From JARRNE01 sp963824085 (GTDB taxonomy: Bacteria; Pseudomonadota; Gammaproteobacteria; Chromatiales; Chromatiaceae), in assembly GCA_963824085.1 (NCBI GenBank), contig CAWGNT010000014.1, positions 124,001 through 188,000 on the forward strand: 64,000 nucleotides of DNA, read 5' to 3'. Shown here one piece after another: positions 29,260-38,584 of this stretch (its first letter is position 1; each line of letters begins with the position of its first letter). Made by a program: the position numbers and the translations under genes. The notes under the pieces were generated by a model, which made no database searches, was not told where the DNA came from, and worked only from the letters and a program-made list of their open reading frames with translations.

Positions 29260-30654
29260 TCATCCCGCAACAGAGGGAGAGCGCATATGGCCGCGTGGCG
29301 CGCTGTCCCTTAGCGCATCCAGCAGACGTTCGTGAATGCCCTGAAATCCGCCGTTGCTCATCACCAGTACCTGATCGCCGGCACCGGCCTCGGCAGCAAC
29401 TCGCTCGACGATGGCGTCCACACGGTCGAGGACGACCACTCGGTCGCCAAGTGCACGAAAAACTGCGGCGGCATCCCAGCCCAGATCCGCGGGCGCGTAG
29501 ACGAAGATGAGGTCGGCCGACGCCACCGATGCGGCCAGCTCCGCATTGTGGACGCCCAGGCGCATGGTATTCGAACGGGGCTCCAGCACCGCGAGAATGC
29601 GCGCTCCACGAACGCGCCGCCGCAGCCCGTCGAGGGTCGTCGCGATGGCGGTCGGATGATGGGCGAAGTCGTCATAGACGCGCACCCCGCGCACCTCCCC
29701 GCGCAGCTCCATGCGCCGTTTAACGCCATCGAATCGGCACAGGGCCTCTATACCACGCGCGGGCGGAACACCGGCGTGGCGCGCCGCCGCCAAGGCAGCG
29801 AGCGCATTGGATACGTTGTGGCGACCGCTTTGCCCCCATTCCACCTCGCCGACAGGTCGACCGCTGACTAGGACGCGAAACCGCGAGCCGTCCGCCGCCG
29901 TCAGCTCCGCCGACCAGTCGCCGCCGTCGCCAACGGTCTCGCGCGGGGTCCAGCAGCCCATCGCAAGCACCTGCTCCAGGGCCGCATCCGCCTGCGGGTG
30001 GATGATGAGACCCGCGCCCGGAACCGTACGCACGAGGTGGTGAAACTGGCGCTGTATCATCCCCAATGAATCAAAGATGTCCGCATGATCGAACTCGAGG
30101 TTGTTCAAGACCAGGGTGCGTGGCCGGTAGTGGACAAACTTCGAGCGCTTGTCGAAGAAGGCCGTGTCGTACTCGTCCGCCTCCACGACGAAAAAGGGCG
30201 TCGTTCCCAGCCGTGCAGAGCGGTCGAAGCTTCTCGGCACGCCGCCAATCAGGAATCCCGGCGCGAGGCCTGCATCGTCCAGGACCCACGCCAGCATGCT
30301 GGACACCGTGGTCTTGCCGTGGGTGCCGGCGACCGCCAGAACCCAGCGGTCCCGTAACAGGTTCTCCGCGAGCCACTGCGGGCCAGAGACATAGGGGATG
30401 CCCTGGTCGAGCATGTACTCGACCGCCGCATTGCCGCGTGTCATCGCGTTTCCCACGACCACCACGTCCGGGGCGGGATACAGATGGGATGGCTGGTATC
30501 CCTCCACGAGACGGATGCCCGCCTCCTCCAGCTGCGTGCTCATCGGGGGATAGACATTGGCATCGGAGCCGGTGACGCGATGCCCGAGGGCGCGTGCGAG
30601 CACGGCAATGCCGCCCATGAAAGTGCCGCAGATGCCGAGGATGTGCAGATGCAT
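29260..30654 (-). CDS. mpl: UDP-N-acetylmuramate:L-alanyl-gamma-D-glutamyl-meso-DAP ligase
   Basis: 464 residues from ATG 30654 (MHLHILGICGTFMGG). Mpl reattaches the murein tripeptide released in cell-wall turnover to UDP-MurNAc, saving resynthesis. GSDANVYPPMSTQLEEAG, the ATP-binding AGTHGKTTVSSMLAWVL and DDFAHHPTAIATTLDGLR separate it from MurC. Length is normal. The upstream membrane-protein gene stops one base before this start. Confidence 0.96.
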   Translation of the reverse strand: MHLHILGICGTFMGGIAVLARALGHRVTGSDANVYPPMSTQLEEAGIRLVEGYQPSHLYPAPDVVVVGNAMTRGNAAVEYMLDQGIPYVSGPQWLAENLLRDRWVLAVAGTHGKTTVSSMLAWVLDDAGLAPGFLIGGVPRSFDRSARLGTTPFFVVEADEYDTAFFDKRSKFVHYRPRTLVLNNLEFDHADIFDSLGMIQRQFHHLVRTVPGAGLIIHPQADAALEQVLAMGCWTPRETVGDGGDWSAELTAADGSRFRVLVSGRPVGEVEWGQSGRHNVSNALAALAAARHAGVPPARGIEALCRFDGVKRRMELRGEVRGVRVYDDFAHHPTAIATTLDGLRRRVRGARILAVLEPRSNTMRLGVHNAELAASVASADLIFVYAPADLGWDAAAVFRALGDRVVVLDRVDAIVERVAAEAGAGDQVLVMSNGGFQGIHERLLDALRDSAPRGHMRSPSVAG

Positions 30655-30655
30655 C

Positions 30656-31204
30656 TCAAGTGCCGACAAACATGACGTCTACAAGCCAGTAGACGAGGAA
30701 GTTGTAGATCACTGCGACGGCGAGGCCCTGCGCCAAGCTGAGCTCGAAGGCATGCCGCACGATATGGCCAGTCACTAGCACCCCCCAGCCGATCAGGCCC
30801 AGGAACAAGATGCTGAGTCCGGGGGATCCTTGTGCCTGCGGGTCACTCGGCAACAAACCGAGCGGCACAGTCGCGAGCACGCCGAGCAAGGCACCGCTGC
30901 CAAGCAGCGCCGTGGCAGCCTGCACGAAACGGGCGCTATGCCGTGTCCAGTTGAGCCCGCCGTAGAGGAGGGACAGCATGAGAACGACATCCACCAGGGT
31001 CTGAGCGAGCCCAACCCCCACCGAAATCCCCGCTGAGTGGGAGAGGAGCATCCCTGCCAGCAGGTCGGCGGCCAGCGCGATCCCCAGCAAGGCGCTGGAG
31101 GCGGGCAGATCCTGCGGGGCCTTGCGCAGCAGACAAAGCTCGACGAAGAAGTAGACCAGTGAGCCCAAGCAAGTGTCCCAGGGAGCCGATGAGTAAGGAC
31201 GCAT
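30656..31204 (-). CDS. Multi-pass membrane protein of unknown function
   Basis: 182 residues from ATG 31204; an ATG nine codons upstream is possible. Five or six hydrophobic segments are visible (LGSLVYFFVELCLL, ALLGIALAADLLAGMLL, TLVDVVLMLSLLYGGLNW, ALLGSGALLGVLATVPLGLL, LFLGLIGWGVLVTGHIVRHA, GLAVAVIYNFLVYWLVDVMF). It stops one base before mpl on the same strand, so it is likely cotranscribed with this cell-wall recycling gene. No family is named with confidence; similar small membrane proteins sit beside mpl in relatives. Confidence 0.7.
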   Translation of the reverse strand: MRPYSSAPWDTCLGSLVYFFVELCLLRKAPQDLPASSALLGIALAADLLAGMLLSHSAGISVGVGLAQTLVDVVLMLSLLYGGLNWTRHSARFVQAATALLGSGALLGVLATVPLGLLPSDPQAQGSPGLSILFLGLIGWGVLVTGHIVRHAFELSLAQGLAVAVIYNFLVYWLVDVMFVGT

Positions 31205-31303
31205 GATAATTGCCGCGCGCGCTGCGGCCAAAGGGGATGGTGATCCCCTCTCTGCTTCAGAGTCGTCTAGGGAGGCGAGCGACGGGGCGAATCACTAGCG
31301 ACA

Positions 31304-32812
31304 CTAGACCCGACGGCGCCGCCCGATCAACAACCCAACCGCCAGCATGGCTAGGGCGATCCCGATCACCAGCCAGCTCCCGACGTAAACGAAGGGCGTG
31401 GCACCCGCCCGCGGCTGTACCTCAGCGGTGAAGGCGCCGCGCTGGAACGCCGGCACCTCACCCACAACGCGGCCTTTATCGTCAATGATTGCCGAGATCC
31501 CCGTGTTGGTGGCGCGCAGGGTCCAGCGTTCGTTCTCCATGGCGCGCATACGCGCGATCTCCAGGTGCTGATGGGGGGCCAGGGAGTCGCCGAACCAGGC
31601 ATCATTGCTGACGTTGACGAGGAAAGCGGCGTCCGGGAGGGCCTCGACCACCTCGTCCGGAAAGGCGTCCTCGTAGCAGATGGACACCCCGGCCAGATAG
31701 CCGCCGACCCGGAGCAGCGGCCGCGCCGCCTGTCCGGAGCTGAAGTCCGACATGGGGACCTCGAAGGCCTCGGCCAGCGGCCCAAGCCATGCCTTGAAGG
31801 GCATGTACTCGCCAAAGGGCACCAGATGGCGCTTGCGGTAAAGGTCCTGGACAGTGCCTAAGCTCACCAGCCCGTTGTAGTAATGCCGATCGGTGGAGTC
31901 CAGGACGGGGATTCCGACGACGAGCTCGCTCTTTGCCTCCCTCGCCTCCGCGGCCAGGGGATCGATGAAGACCTTCTGAACCCGGCCGAGGAAGTCGGGC
32001 ACGGCGGTCTCGGGCCAAACGATGATGTCGCTGCTCCAGTTTGCCCGCGTGAGCTCGATGTAGGCACGGAGCGTCGGGATGCGGGACTCCGGATCCCACT
32101 TGACGGACTGCCGGACGTTCGCCTGCACGACGGTGGCGCGGAGAGGGCCGCCTTGAGGGTGCGTCCAGTCGATCTGGGCAAACGCTCCGCCGGTTAGCCA
32201 CAAGGCGCCGAGCCCCATCAGCGCGGCCACCCTCGTTCGTCCGCTCCAGCGAACCAGACCCCACAAAAGCCCGCCCGACAAAGCGACGGCGAGACTCACG
32301 CCGTACACCCCCACTACCGGGGCCAAACCCGCGAGAGGCGAGTCGACTTGCGAATAGCCCAGCGCCAGCCACGGAAATCCGGTGAACAACCAGCCCCGGA
32401 TCCACTCCCCGAGGACCCAGAGCGCGGGAAAGAGCAGCAGGGGATCGACGCGGGAACCGCGGCTCGCGAGCCGGCCCACAAGCCACCCGACAATGCCGTA
32501 GTAGAGGGCCATCCCCAGAATGAACAGGAAGGTCAAGGCGTACGCCAGCAGAGCGCCCATGTTCCCGAACTCATTCAGGCTGATGCGAATCCAGAACACC
32601 CCAAAGCCCATCAGCCCGACGCCAAACGCCCATCCGATCCAAAAGCCTCCTGCTGGCGACGGGGGCATCAGCAGCTCATACAAAACGGCCAGGGCGAGCA
32701 CCGCAATGAGAAAATGCCCGAAGGGGGCGAAGGCAAGCACGGCTAGGCCGCCCGCGGCTGCGGCAATCAGGACACGGACGGCGAGCGGAAGACTGCGGGT
32801 AAGCGACTGCAA
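31304..32812 (-). CDS. lnt: Apolipoprotein N-acyltransferase
   Basis: About 502 residues. Lnt adds the third acyl chain to lipoproteins at the inner membrane. Around six N-terminal membrane segments precede a nitrilase-like domain with the catalytic triad glutamate in VWPETAVPDF, lysine in KRHLVPFGEYMPF and cysteine in GVSICYEDAF. The start is uncertain because no ATG or GTG fits. TTG 32812 has AGGAG nine bases upstream and places the first membrane helix close to the N terminus as usual; TTG 32863 would add 17 residues with no good ribosome binding site. Confidence 0.93.
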   Translation of the reverse strand: MQSLTRSLPLAVRVLIAAAAGGLAVLAFAPFGHFLIAVLALAVLYELLMPPSPAGGFWIGWAFGVGLMGFGVFWIRISLNEFGNMGALLAYALTFLFILGMALYYGIVGWLVGRLASRGSRVDPLLLFPALWVLGEWIRGWLFTGFPWLALGYSQVDSPLAGLAPVVGVYGVSLAVALSGGLLWGLVRWSGRTRVAALMGLGALWLTGGAFAQIDWTHPQGGPLRATVVQANVRQSVKWDPESRIPTLRAYIELTRANWSSDIIVWPETAVPDFLGRVQKVFIDPLAAEAREAKSELVVGIPVLDSTDRHYYNGLVSLGTVQDLYRKRHLVPFGEYMPFKAWLGPLAEAFEVPMSDFSSGQAARPLLRVGGYLAGVSICYEDAFPDEVVEALPDAAFLVNVSNDAWFGDSLAPHQHLEIARMRAMENERWTLRATNTGISAIIDDKGRVVGEVPAFQRGAFTAEVQPRAGATPFVYVGSWLVIGIALAMLAVGLLIGRRRRV

Positions 32813-32955
32813 GACGGCCAGCTCCTGGGTGTCGAGGACGGGCGCCGTTTCTAACAGCCGCAACCCGCACGGTCAACTAGCCAAGAATTCAACCGCTCCC
32901 GCCCATGAAACCCCTGCTACTGCTGATCGCCGACGCCGAAAACTAGGGCGGAAGG

Positions 32956-33011
32956 TGGCGGCTGGCGGCTGGCGGCTGGCGGCTGGCGGCTGGCGGCTGG
33001 CGGCTGGCGGC
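32956..33011. repeat. Perfect tandem heptamer, 8 copies of TGGCGGC
   Basis: Eight exact copies of TGGCGGC fill 56 bases between lnt and gloB and touch the gloB stop codon. The motif's reverse complement (GCCGCCA) also occurs within the cbbL-cbbS spacer. Being a 7-mer, it would shift frame in any coding use; length may vary between strains. Confidence 0.95.
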
Positions 33012-33785
33012 CTAATCGTACTTCTTATCCTTCCAGCGCCTAAGCGCCGTGAAGACGTCGGCAGACGTGGCCAATGGACGTCCCGCATAGCGTTCCGCGG
33101 CGGCCTTCACGTCCGCCACCTGCGTCCGCACGAATGGATTGGTCGCCAGCTCGTCGGCCACTCGTGAGGGAACCGTGGGCTGGCCCTTCTCCCGCCGCTG
33201 ACGCGCGTCGGCAGTCCGAGCGACCACGGCAGGGCTGTCCGGCTCGACCCAGGCCGCGAAGCCGAGATTCGCGAGCGTGTACTCGTGGGCACAATAGAGG
33301 AGGGTCTCCGGAGGCAGTGCGGCGATACGCTGGAGCGATGCGGCAAGCTGCTCGAATGTACCGTCGAAGACGCGCCCGCACCCCGCCGCGAAGAGGGTGT
33401 CTCCGCAGAAGAGGCGGCCGTTCCCCAAATAGGCGATGTGGCTTGCGGTATGACCGGGGACCTCCATGACTTGATAGCGGGTTCCAAGCCGCGGGACCTG
33501 AACTTCCGTACCCTCGGCGACCCTGTCGGTCACGCAAGGTATCCGTCGGTCGCGGGGGGCGAACACACGGGCGGCGGGGAAGGCCGCGATCAGGTCCTCG
33601 ATTCCGCCCGTGTGGTCCCAGTGGTGGTGCGTGATCAGGATGGCGGAGAGCTCAAGACCGGCCCGCTCGAGCTCCGACAGGACGGGCTCGGCGTCGCCTG
33701 GGTCGACCACCGCAGCCGCGCTATTCTCCCGCAGCAGCCAGATGTAGTTGTCATCGAATGCCGGGATCGCGCTAATTTCAAGCAT
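33012..33785 (-). CDS. gloB: Hydroxyacylglutathione hydrolase (glyoxalase II)
   Basis: 257 residues. GloB hydrolyses S-lactoylglutathione in methylglyoxal detoxification. The binuclear metal motif is THHHWDHTGG; further ligands lie in PGHTASHIAYLG, FCGDTLFAAGCGRVFDGT and YCAHEYTLANLGFA. The C-terminal glyoxalase II cap (last 90 residues) is present. It starts with LEISAIPAFDDNYIWLL, the family's usual opening. The stop codon abuts the TGGCGGC tandem repeat. Confidence 0.95.
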   Translation of the reverse strand: MLEISAIPAFDDNYIWLLRENSAAAVVDPGDAEPVLSELERAGLELSAILITHHHWDHTGGIEDLIAAFPAARVFAPRDRRIPCVTDRVAEGTEVQVPRLGTRYQVMEVPGHTASHIAYLGNGRLFCGDTLFAAGCGRVFDGTFEQLAASLQRIAALPPETLLYCAHEYTLANLGFAAWVEPDSPAVVARTADARQRREKGQPTVPSRVADELATNPFVRTQVADVKAAAERYAGRPLATSADVFTALRRWKDKKYD

Positions 33786-33840
33786 TCCGTCGTATCAACT
33801 CAACCGAGCTCACTCGAATCTTTCCCCTCTGGAATGGAAG

Positions 33841-33938
33841 GGACGGGCCGCTCCGGCCGGGGGTGTCGGCAGCAGGGAGGCTGCCGTCAAGCCCGCATGG
33901 ACGTGTTCACGGAGTCCCCCGGCCGGAGCGCCCCGTCC
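33841..33938. repeat. Long inverted repeat with an inner hairpin (REP/BIME-like)
   Basis: Arms at 33841-33863 and 33916-33938 pair at 22 of 23 bases (GGACGGGCCGCTCC... against ...GGAGCGCCCCGTCC). Between them GGCAGC and GCTGCC (33868-33885) form a second small hairpin. It lies in the space between gloB start and the ydgA-like gene end. It resembles known intergenic palindromes of gammaproteobacteria; no gene is inside. Confidence 0.75.
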
Positions 33939-34014
33939 CCGAATAAAGACGAAAAACCCAATTCGAAACGCCCTGTTTAAGGGGTTTCTGTCAAATCCGG
34001 TACCGGCAATCGCC

Positions 34015-35394
34015 TTAGGGCACATCGGGCACGCCCAGGGGGAGGGTCTTCCCGTTGATCGTCAGCAGGGCATCCGCAAGCTTCACCCCTGTCGTTATCC
34101 GCCCTCGCTCCTGCGTCACCCAACCCTGTCGGACGAGTCCGGCGAGCTGCTCCGCCGCCGCGGCGGCGATCCGGGCCTCGTATTCCGTAGGGACGGTAGC
34201 GACCTGCTCGTCCTGCTTGCGAAGCTCCGCAAGCACCTGCCGTCGGCGCCAGTCCGTCATGAGGCGAACAAGCAGCGGCTCGGGGAGATCGAGCTCACCC
34301 TCGCCGACGAGATGCTGCAGCCAAGCCCCGCGTCGTCGTAGGGCCTGCGGGGTCAAGCCGTTGACCGCGACGGATAGCTTCCCCGAGACGGGACCGTCCG
34401 GGGTGGAGATTTCCAGCCGCTCCAGCGCAATGCCCGGATCGGCGGTCAAGAGGGCCGGCAGATGGGACGCGAAGATCGCTGCCGCGGTAATCCCCGCGGT
34501 TGACGGTTCGACCCCGTTCTCCGACAGGGCATCCAACGCCTGCTGGAGGGAGGCGAGCGCTGGACCCGCTAGACGCCGAATGGAGAGGGCGAGGACCGAC
34601 GGGGCATACCGGGCGCCGTTGATCACAAGGTCTGTGACGCGATATTCGGCGTGCAGGTTCAGCAGGTCACCGTCCGGTCGGCTCTCGCCGGCCATGGAGA
34701 TGCCGCTCGCGCGAAGATTCCCTCCCAGACCCTCTGCGTCGACCTCGCCCACGGTCAGATGACCCGTCCCGGTCAAGAAACCGCCGACCCCGCGCGAGCC
34801 GGAGCTCTGGATGCGCAGGTTGCGCACCCTGACGGTCTCACCGTCCGCGGTGAGCTGCACGGCAGGCAGCTCCAACCAGCCTTGCCCAGAGGCAAGATCC
34901 GGGCTGAAGCGCAACTCGCCGGTCCCCTGCGCAAGGGTGATCTGGGCGGGCTCCTGCGTTCCCGATGGTTTGCGCGCGGGAACATGCAAACGCGTGACAC
35001 CGCCGCCATCGACGTCAACGATCGTATCGAGATCGACCGATGGCGATTCTGCTGCCTTAGGACCAAATGAGACGCGGCTCTCGATGAAGGCCGCCGCCGG
35101 CAGCATACGCGGCGCCTTCAGGCTCCACGGTCCATGCTGGATGAGGCTCTCCACACGCACCGCCAGCTCTTGCCTGCCTGTGGTACGCGGGGAACGGGGC
35201 CTAAGCACCAGCTTTGCCGTCGCCCGGGAGGCAAACCAGCCGCGCTCATAGTGGCTATCCAGGACGCGCAGACCTTGCGCCGACAACTGCGCCAATGCCC
35301 GATCATAGAGCCGCTCTGCCTCGCCCCCGAGCCACCAGGGCAGTCCCAGCGCGACGAGGGCGAGAAGGGCAACGACCGGCAGAACGCGTCTCAT
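34015..35394 (-). CDS. YdgA/DUF945 family protein
   Basis: 459 residues. An N-terminal anchor or signal (VLPVVALLALVALGLPWWLG) is followed by a large beta-rich region with repeated short strands and G-x-L-x-V patterns. The opening GGEAERLYDRALAQLSAQGL and HYERGWFASRATAKL are the DUF945 (YdgA) signatures. Such proteins sit in the inner membrane facing the periplasm; their task is not established. ATG 35394 overlaps the dxs stop (ATGA), so it is translated in coupling with dxs, an unusual partner. Confidence 0.82.
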   Translation of the reverse strand: MRRVLPVVALLALVALGLPWWLGGEAERLYDRALAQLSAQGLRVLDSHYERGWFASRATAKLVLRPRSPRTTGRQELAVRVESLIQHGPWSLKAPRMLPAAAFIESRVSFGPKAAESPSVDLDTIVDVDGGGVTRLHVPARKPSGTQEPAQITLAQGTGELRFSPDLASGQGWLELPAVQLTADGETVRVRNLRIQSSGSRGVGGFLTGTGHLTVGEVDAEGLGGNLRASGISMAGESRPDGDLLNLHAEYRVTDLVINGARYAPSVLALSIRRLAGPALASLQQALDALSENGVEPSTAGITAAAIFASHLPALLTADPGIALERLEISTPDGPVSGKLSVAVNGLTPQALRRRGAWLQHLVGEGELDLPEPLLVRLMTDWRRRQVLAELRKQDEQVATVPTEYEARIAAAAAEQLAGLVRQGWVTQERGRITTGVKLADALLTINGKTLPLGVPDVP

Positions 35395-37319
35395 CCGTGC
35401 CCAACGCCTTCCCGGACCCCGCAGTCGGTCTCGGGGTCCCCAAGTGCTTTGCGCACCGCCGCCGCGATGCCGGCGGCATCCAAACCGCAGCTAGCCAGCT
35501 GCTCGTCATGAGACGCCTGGTCGAGAAAGCGGTCAGGAAGTCCGAGATGGACGCAGCGCGCCTGGACACCATGCGCCGCCAGGCTCTCGGCAACTGCAGA
35601 ACCGGCACCTCCGGCGACTGCGTTTTCCTCGATTGTCACCAACAGGCTGTGGGTCGCCACCAAGTCCAACACCAGCCCCTCGTCCAGGGGCTTCACGAAT
35701 CGCATGTTGACGACAGTAGCATCCAGCGCCTCGCCGGCCTGGAGCGCTGCGGACACCAGGCTCCCAAAGGCGAGCAGAGCCACCTCACCGCCGCGCCGCC
35801 GCACCTCGGCTTCGCCAATGCGCAGCTGCGCCCCCCCGCTCCCGACCGCCACTCCAGGCCCGGAGCCCCGCGGATAGCGGACCATGGCCGGCCCCGGATG
35901 CTCATAAGCAGTCTGTAGCATGTGCCGGCATTCGTGCTCATCCGCGGGTGCCATGATGATCAGGTTTGGGATGGGCCTTCCGTAGCTGAGATCGAAGCTG
36001 CCCGCATGGGTGGGCCCGTCCGCGCCCACGAGACCGGCCCGGTCCACTGCGAAGGTCACGTCCAGGCCCTGGAGGCAGATATCGTGGATCAGCTGATCAT
36101 AGGCGCGCTGCAAAAAGGTGGAGTAAATGGCCACAACCGGCTTCAGGCCCTCGCATGCCAGTCCGGCGGCGAGTGTCAGGGCATGCTGCTCGGCGATGCC
36201 GACATCGAAGTAGCGGTCGGGGAAGCGCGCCGCAAACGCGGTGAGCCCGGAACCTTCGCACATGGCCGGCGTGATACCGATCAGGCGCTCATCCTTCTCG
36301 GCGGCGTCGCACAGCCAGTCGCCGAAGATCTGCGTGTAGGTGCGGCCGCCGCCCTTTTTGTGCAGCTCACCCGTGCGGCGATCGAACGGCGTCACCCCGT
36401 GATAGGCGACGGGCTGACCTTCTGCCGGCTCGTAACCGCGGCCCTTCTGGGTCACCACGTGCAACAGACGTGGACCCCGCATCTCCCTCATGTTGCGCAA
36501 AGTCGCGACCAACGCCCCGATGTCGTGGCCGTCGATGGGTCCGATGTAGTTGAAGCCGAGCTCCTCGAACAGGGTGCTCGGCATCACCATGCCCTTCATG
36601 TGCTCTTCCCAGCGCCCCATGAGCTCGCGCAGCTGAGGCATGCCGCGCAACGCAGACTTGCTGCCCTCGCGCACGCTGGTGTAAAGCTTGCCTGACAGAA
36701 GGCGCGCCAAGTGGCTGCTGATAGCCCCGACCGGCGGGGAGATGGACATCTCGTTATCGTTGAGGACGACCAAGAGGTCCGGGGCCAGCGCCCCCGCATG
36801 ATTGAGGGCCTCGAATGCCATGCCGGCGCTCAGCGCCCCATCGCCGATCACGGAGACAACCTTGTGACCCAGCCCCTTACGCCGCGCGGCGATGGCCATC
36901 CCCAGTGCGGCGCTGATCGAGGTGCTGGAATGGCCGACGCCGAAGGTATCGTAGGGGCTCTCGCTGCGTTTCGGGAAACCCGACAGCCCTCCCTTCTGGC
37001 GCAGACTGGGCATGCGGCTGCGCCGGCCGGTGAGGATCTTGTGGGGATAGGCCTGGTGGCCGACATCCCACACCAGACGGTCTTCCGGCGTATCGAAGAC
37101 GTAGTGCAGCGCAATTGTCAGCTCCACCACACCTAACCCGGCCGCGAGATGGCCGCCCGTGCGTGAGACGCTGTCGATCAAGAAGGCGCGCAGCTCGTCG
37201 GCAAGCGCGCCAAGCTCGCTTTCCGGCATCGCGCGCAGGTCATCAGGGGTATCGACGGCGGACAGGAGCGGGAAGCGATTGACGCCCGTGCGCGAATCTA
37301 TTTGGGTCTGGTCGGGCAT
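35391..37319 (-). CDS. dxs: 1-deoxy-D-xylulose-5-phosphate synthase
   Basis: 642 residues from ATG 37319 (MPDQTQIDSRTG); the frame extends eight codons further. Dxs condenses pyruvate and glyceraldehyde 3-phosphate with thiamine diphosphate, starting the MEP isoprenoid pathway. The cofactor motif is GDGALSAGMAFEALNH with LNDN; DRAGLVGADGPTHAG and the transketolase C-terminal domain (TIEENAVAGGAGSAV) are present. Length is standard. Confidence 0.97.
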   Translation of the reverse strand: MPDQTQIDSRTGVNRFPLLSAVDTPDDLRAMPESELGALADELRAFLIDSVSRTGGHLAAGLGVVELTIALHYVFDTPEDRLVWDVGHQAYPHKILTGRRSRMPSLRQKGGLSGFPKRSESPYDTFGVGHSSTSISAALGMAIAARRKGLGHKVVSVIGDGALSAGMAFEALNHAGALAPDLLVVLNDNEMSISPPVGAISSHLARLLSGKLYTSVREGSKSALRGMPQLRELMGRWEEHMKGMVMPSTLFEELGFNYIGPIDGHDIGALVATLRNMREMRGPRLLHVVTQKGRGYEPAEGQPVAYHGVTPFDRRTGELHKKGGGRTYTQIFGDWLCDAAEKDERLIGITPAMCEGSGLTAFAARFPDRYFDVGIAEQHALTLAAGLACEGLKPVVAIYSTFLQRAYDQLIHDICLQGLDVTFAVDRAGLVGADGPTHAGSFDLSYGRPIPNLIIMAPADEHECRHMLQTAYEHPGPAMVRYPRGSGPGVAVGSGGAQLRIGEAEVRRRGGEVALLAFGSLVSAALQAGEALDATVVNMRFVKPLDEGLVLDLVATHSLLVTIEENAVAGGAGSAVAESLAAHGVQARCVHLGLPDRFLDQASHDEQLASCGLDAAGIAAAVRKALGDPETDCGVREGVGHG

Positions 37320-37467
37320 GCGTTGGGCCGGTGGCTGGGGCAATGGCCGCTAAGTCTAGCCCAAGCCATCGCGACTTGTGCAATGCGGAAAGCGTAACCC
37401 ACCCGGAACGAGCTCTGACCGCAGGCCAACCTCTATCCTCACCCCGGACTAGTAGAGACGCGTCGAA

Positions 37468-37626
37468 GTCCCGGCAACTGTACGATTCTCTTCTTGGTTT
37501 TCGGGGTTCCGAGGTGGGGTTACGGGCGTCGGGGGACGCCCGTAACCCAACCCCTCAGCCTGGAACCGAACAGTCGGAGCCGATAGGTACGCCGTTGCTA
37601 CCGGCACTTCGGTGCAGCTCCACTAA
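37468..37626. repeat. Dispersed intergenic repeat, copy B
   Basis: This stretch is collinear with copy A at 8435-8645. Shared words include CCCGGCA, CGATTCTC, GGGCGTCGGGG, CCCTCAG, GGTAC, CCGGC and TCCACTA/CTCTACTA. This copy lacks the central 50 bases of copy A. Its right end overlaps the 3' end of cbbR, which therefore may encode its last residues from repeat sequence. Confidence 0.6.
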
Positions 37627-38560
37627 GCTGCTCCCGGGCAGGCGGCTTCGGGGCGGGAGGTGGGCCGGCCAGACGCCCTGCCTCTGCGACAACGAAGTCG
37701 CGAAACGCGCCGGCGGCCGGCGATAGCCGCTTGCCGCGGCGGTAGACGAGATACCACTGGCGCTCGATTGGAAACTCCTGGACGTCCACGATCACCAGAC
37801 GCCGGGTCTCCAGCTCAAGCTCGATCGTATGCAGAGATACCACGCTGAGGCCCAAACCGGCCCGCACCGCCTGCTTGATGGCCTCGTTGCGGGTCATCTG
37901 CATGCCGTGCCGAATCGCAATCCCGTGTTCCGCAAAGAAGCGTTCCATTGCCTGCCGGGTGCCCGAGCCCGGCTCCCGCATTACGAAGACCTCCGCCGCC
38001 ACGCGCATCAGCGGGATGTCGCGCTCCCGAGCGAGCGGGTGCTCCGGCGGCGCTATGATAACCAGGGGGTTCTCCATGAATGCCTCGGACTCCACGTCCA
38101 CCGCCTCCGGAGGCAGTCCCATCAGCACCATGTCGACAGCATTGGCCTCGAGGAGGCGCACGAGCTGCTCCCGGTTGGTGACGTCGAGACGCAACGCAAT
38201 CCCGGGATAGCGCTGATGAAAGACTGCAAGGAGCCTGGGCGCGAAGTAGTTGACCGTGCTCGCCACCGCGATCGACAGGCGTCCGCGGCTCACGCCTTTC
38301 AGCGCCTCCACTACCTCTTCCATCTCCTGTAGGGAGCGGTTGATGCTGCGGCTGTAGTGGTAGATCTCGCGTCCCGCCTCCGTGAGGCCGATCGTCCTAC
38401 CAAGCTTCTCGAACAAAGGCAGCCCCACCTGATCTTCGAGCTGACGGATCTGCATGGATACCGCCGGTTGGCTCAGATGTAGCTCCTCGGCCGCCCGCGT
38501 AAAGCTCAGCTGGCGCGCGACCGCCTCGAAAACTCGAAGCTGGCGAAGCGAGATGTTCAT
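37598..38560 (-). CDS. cbbR: LysR-type regulator of the Calvin cycle genes, CbbR
   Basis: 320 residues. The N-terminal winged helix has LRQLRVFEAVARQLSFTRAA and LSQPAVSMQIRQLEDQVG; the rest is a periplasmic-binding-like effector domain (LSIAVASTVNYFAPRLL, VFVMREPGSGTRQAMERFF). Divergent placement from cbbL is the classical CbbR layout; the protein senses metabolites of the Calvin cycle and activates cbbLS. The last 20 residues are proline/alanine-rich and lie in the dispersed repeat. Confidence 0.94.
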   Translation of the reverse strand: MNISLRQLRVFEAVARQLSFTRAAEELHLSQPAVSMQIRQLEDQVGLPLFEKLGRTIGLTEAGREIYHYSRSINRSLQEMEEVVEALKGVSRGRLSIAVASTVNYFAPRLLAVFHQRYPGIALRLDVTNREQLVRLLEANAVDMVLMGLPPEAVDVESEAFMENPLVIIAPPEHPLARERDIPLMRVAAEVFVMREPGSGTRQAMERFFAEHGIAIRHGMQMTRNEAIKQAVRAGLGLSVVSLHTIELELETRRLVIVDVQEFPIERQWYLVYRRGKRLSPAAGAFRDFVVAEAGRLAGPPPAPKPPAREQLSGAAPKCR

Positions 38561-38584
38561 CGGCTGGAGCTACCGCACAAGACT

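Noticed and set aside
32956..33011. CRISPR array
   Set aside because: The tandem unit is 7 bp with no spacers and no cas genes are in the window.
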